Below, in pieces: positions 5,989 through 6,028 of a stretch of 6,028 bases of DNA. The stretch comes from an uncultured Collinsella sp. (GTDB taxonomy: Bacteria; Actinomycetota; Coriobacteriia; Coriobacteriales; Coriobacteriaceae). The stretch spans positions 1-6,028 of the forward strand of contig URZB01000104.1 in assembly GCA_900552295.1 (NCBI GenBank). The letters run 5' to 3'. A model generated the notes under the pieces. That model had not been told where the DNA came from. It was given only the letters and a program-made list of their open reading frames with translations, and did no database searches. Within the stretch, counting starts at the first letter, position 1, and every line of letters starts with the position of its first letter. Both the position numbers and the translations under genes were made by a program.

Positions 5989-6008
5989 ATGAGTATAGAC
6001 CTCAGGGT
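5989..6008 (+). CDS. Possible start of a truncated downstream gene
   Basis: ATG at 5989 is preceded by GGGAGG (5977-5982) at a six-base spacing, and the frame reads Met-Ser-Ile-Asp-Leu-Arg before the adapter begins at 6009. Six codons are too few to identify a product or to be sure it is a gene. The only support is the well-placed ribosome-binding-like sequence, which also serves as a hairpin arm. Confidence 0.2.
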
Positions 6009-6028
6009 CTGTCTCTTATACACATCTG
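6009..6028 (-). other. Nextera adapter carry-over (not genomic)
   Basis: CTGTCTCTTATACACATCT at 6009-6027 is the reverse complement of the 19-bp Tn5 mosaic end. The following G6028 matches the next base of the Read-1 adapter complement (GACGC...), not the Read-2 side (CCGAG...). Genomic sequence therefore ends at 6008. Confidence 0.96.

Noticed and set aside
21..6027. Composite transposon bounded by 19-bp inverted ends
   Set aside because: The ends are the engineered Tn5 mosaic end with Nextera primer sequence attached. There is no transposase and no target duplication.

Overview
The window is a complete small contig. Illumina Nextera (Tn5) adapter sequence lies at both ends (1-39 and 6009-6028), so the biological insert is 40-6008. 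The DNA is GC-rich, with a codon bias strong enough to leave long antisense open frames. The gene content points to an anaerobic, high-GC Gram-positive bacterium: class-2 GalT, the matching GalK type with an ISGNHTDH motif, and a flavodiiron protein. My best guess is a gut member of the Coriobacteriia, probably Collinsella. That assignment rests on remembered protein style, not on a search.

Layout: 40-328 is non-coding and unusually rich in perfect inverted repeats. At 329-369 is a textbook intrinsic terminator for the leftward galKT operon. galT (416-2044, minus) and galK (2035-3240, minus) overlap and are probably translationally coupled. The intergenic region at 3241-3577 is a divergent control region. 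It holds three near-identical pseudo-palindromic operator-like sites, two of them forming a perfect 18-bp inverted repeat, and good promoter candidates on both strands. A LacI-family regulator (3578-4609, plus, GTG start) is transcribed away from galK. After a 129-bp spacer with its own extended -10 promoter and a dyad comes fprA (4739-5899, plus), a flavodiiron protein with all expected iron ligands. A hairpin at 5950-5986 closes that unit, or masks the ribosome binding site of a further reading frame cut off by the contig end.

How it works together: GalK phosphorylates galactose and GalT exchanges the product with UDP-glucose, giving UDP-galactose and glucose-1-phosphate. GalE (needed to recycle UDP-galactose), GalM and a transporter are not in the window and must lie elsewhere. 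The divergent LacI-type protein is the obvious candidate repressor of galKT and of itself. One operator covers the galK -35 box, one lies just downstream of the galK start point, and one lies in the regulator's own leader. fprA (reduction of O2 or NO) has no evident link to galactose use and appears to be a separate unit. No CRISPR array, transposase, tRNA or rRNA was seen, and I found no convincing new protein system. The least explained parts are the repeat-rich 40-328 segment and the operator array.
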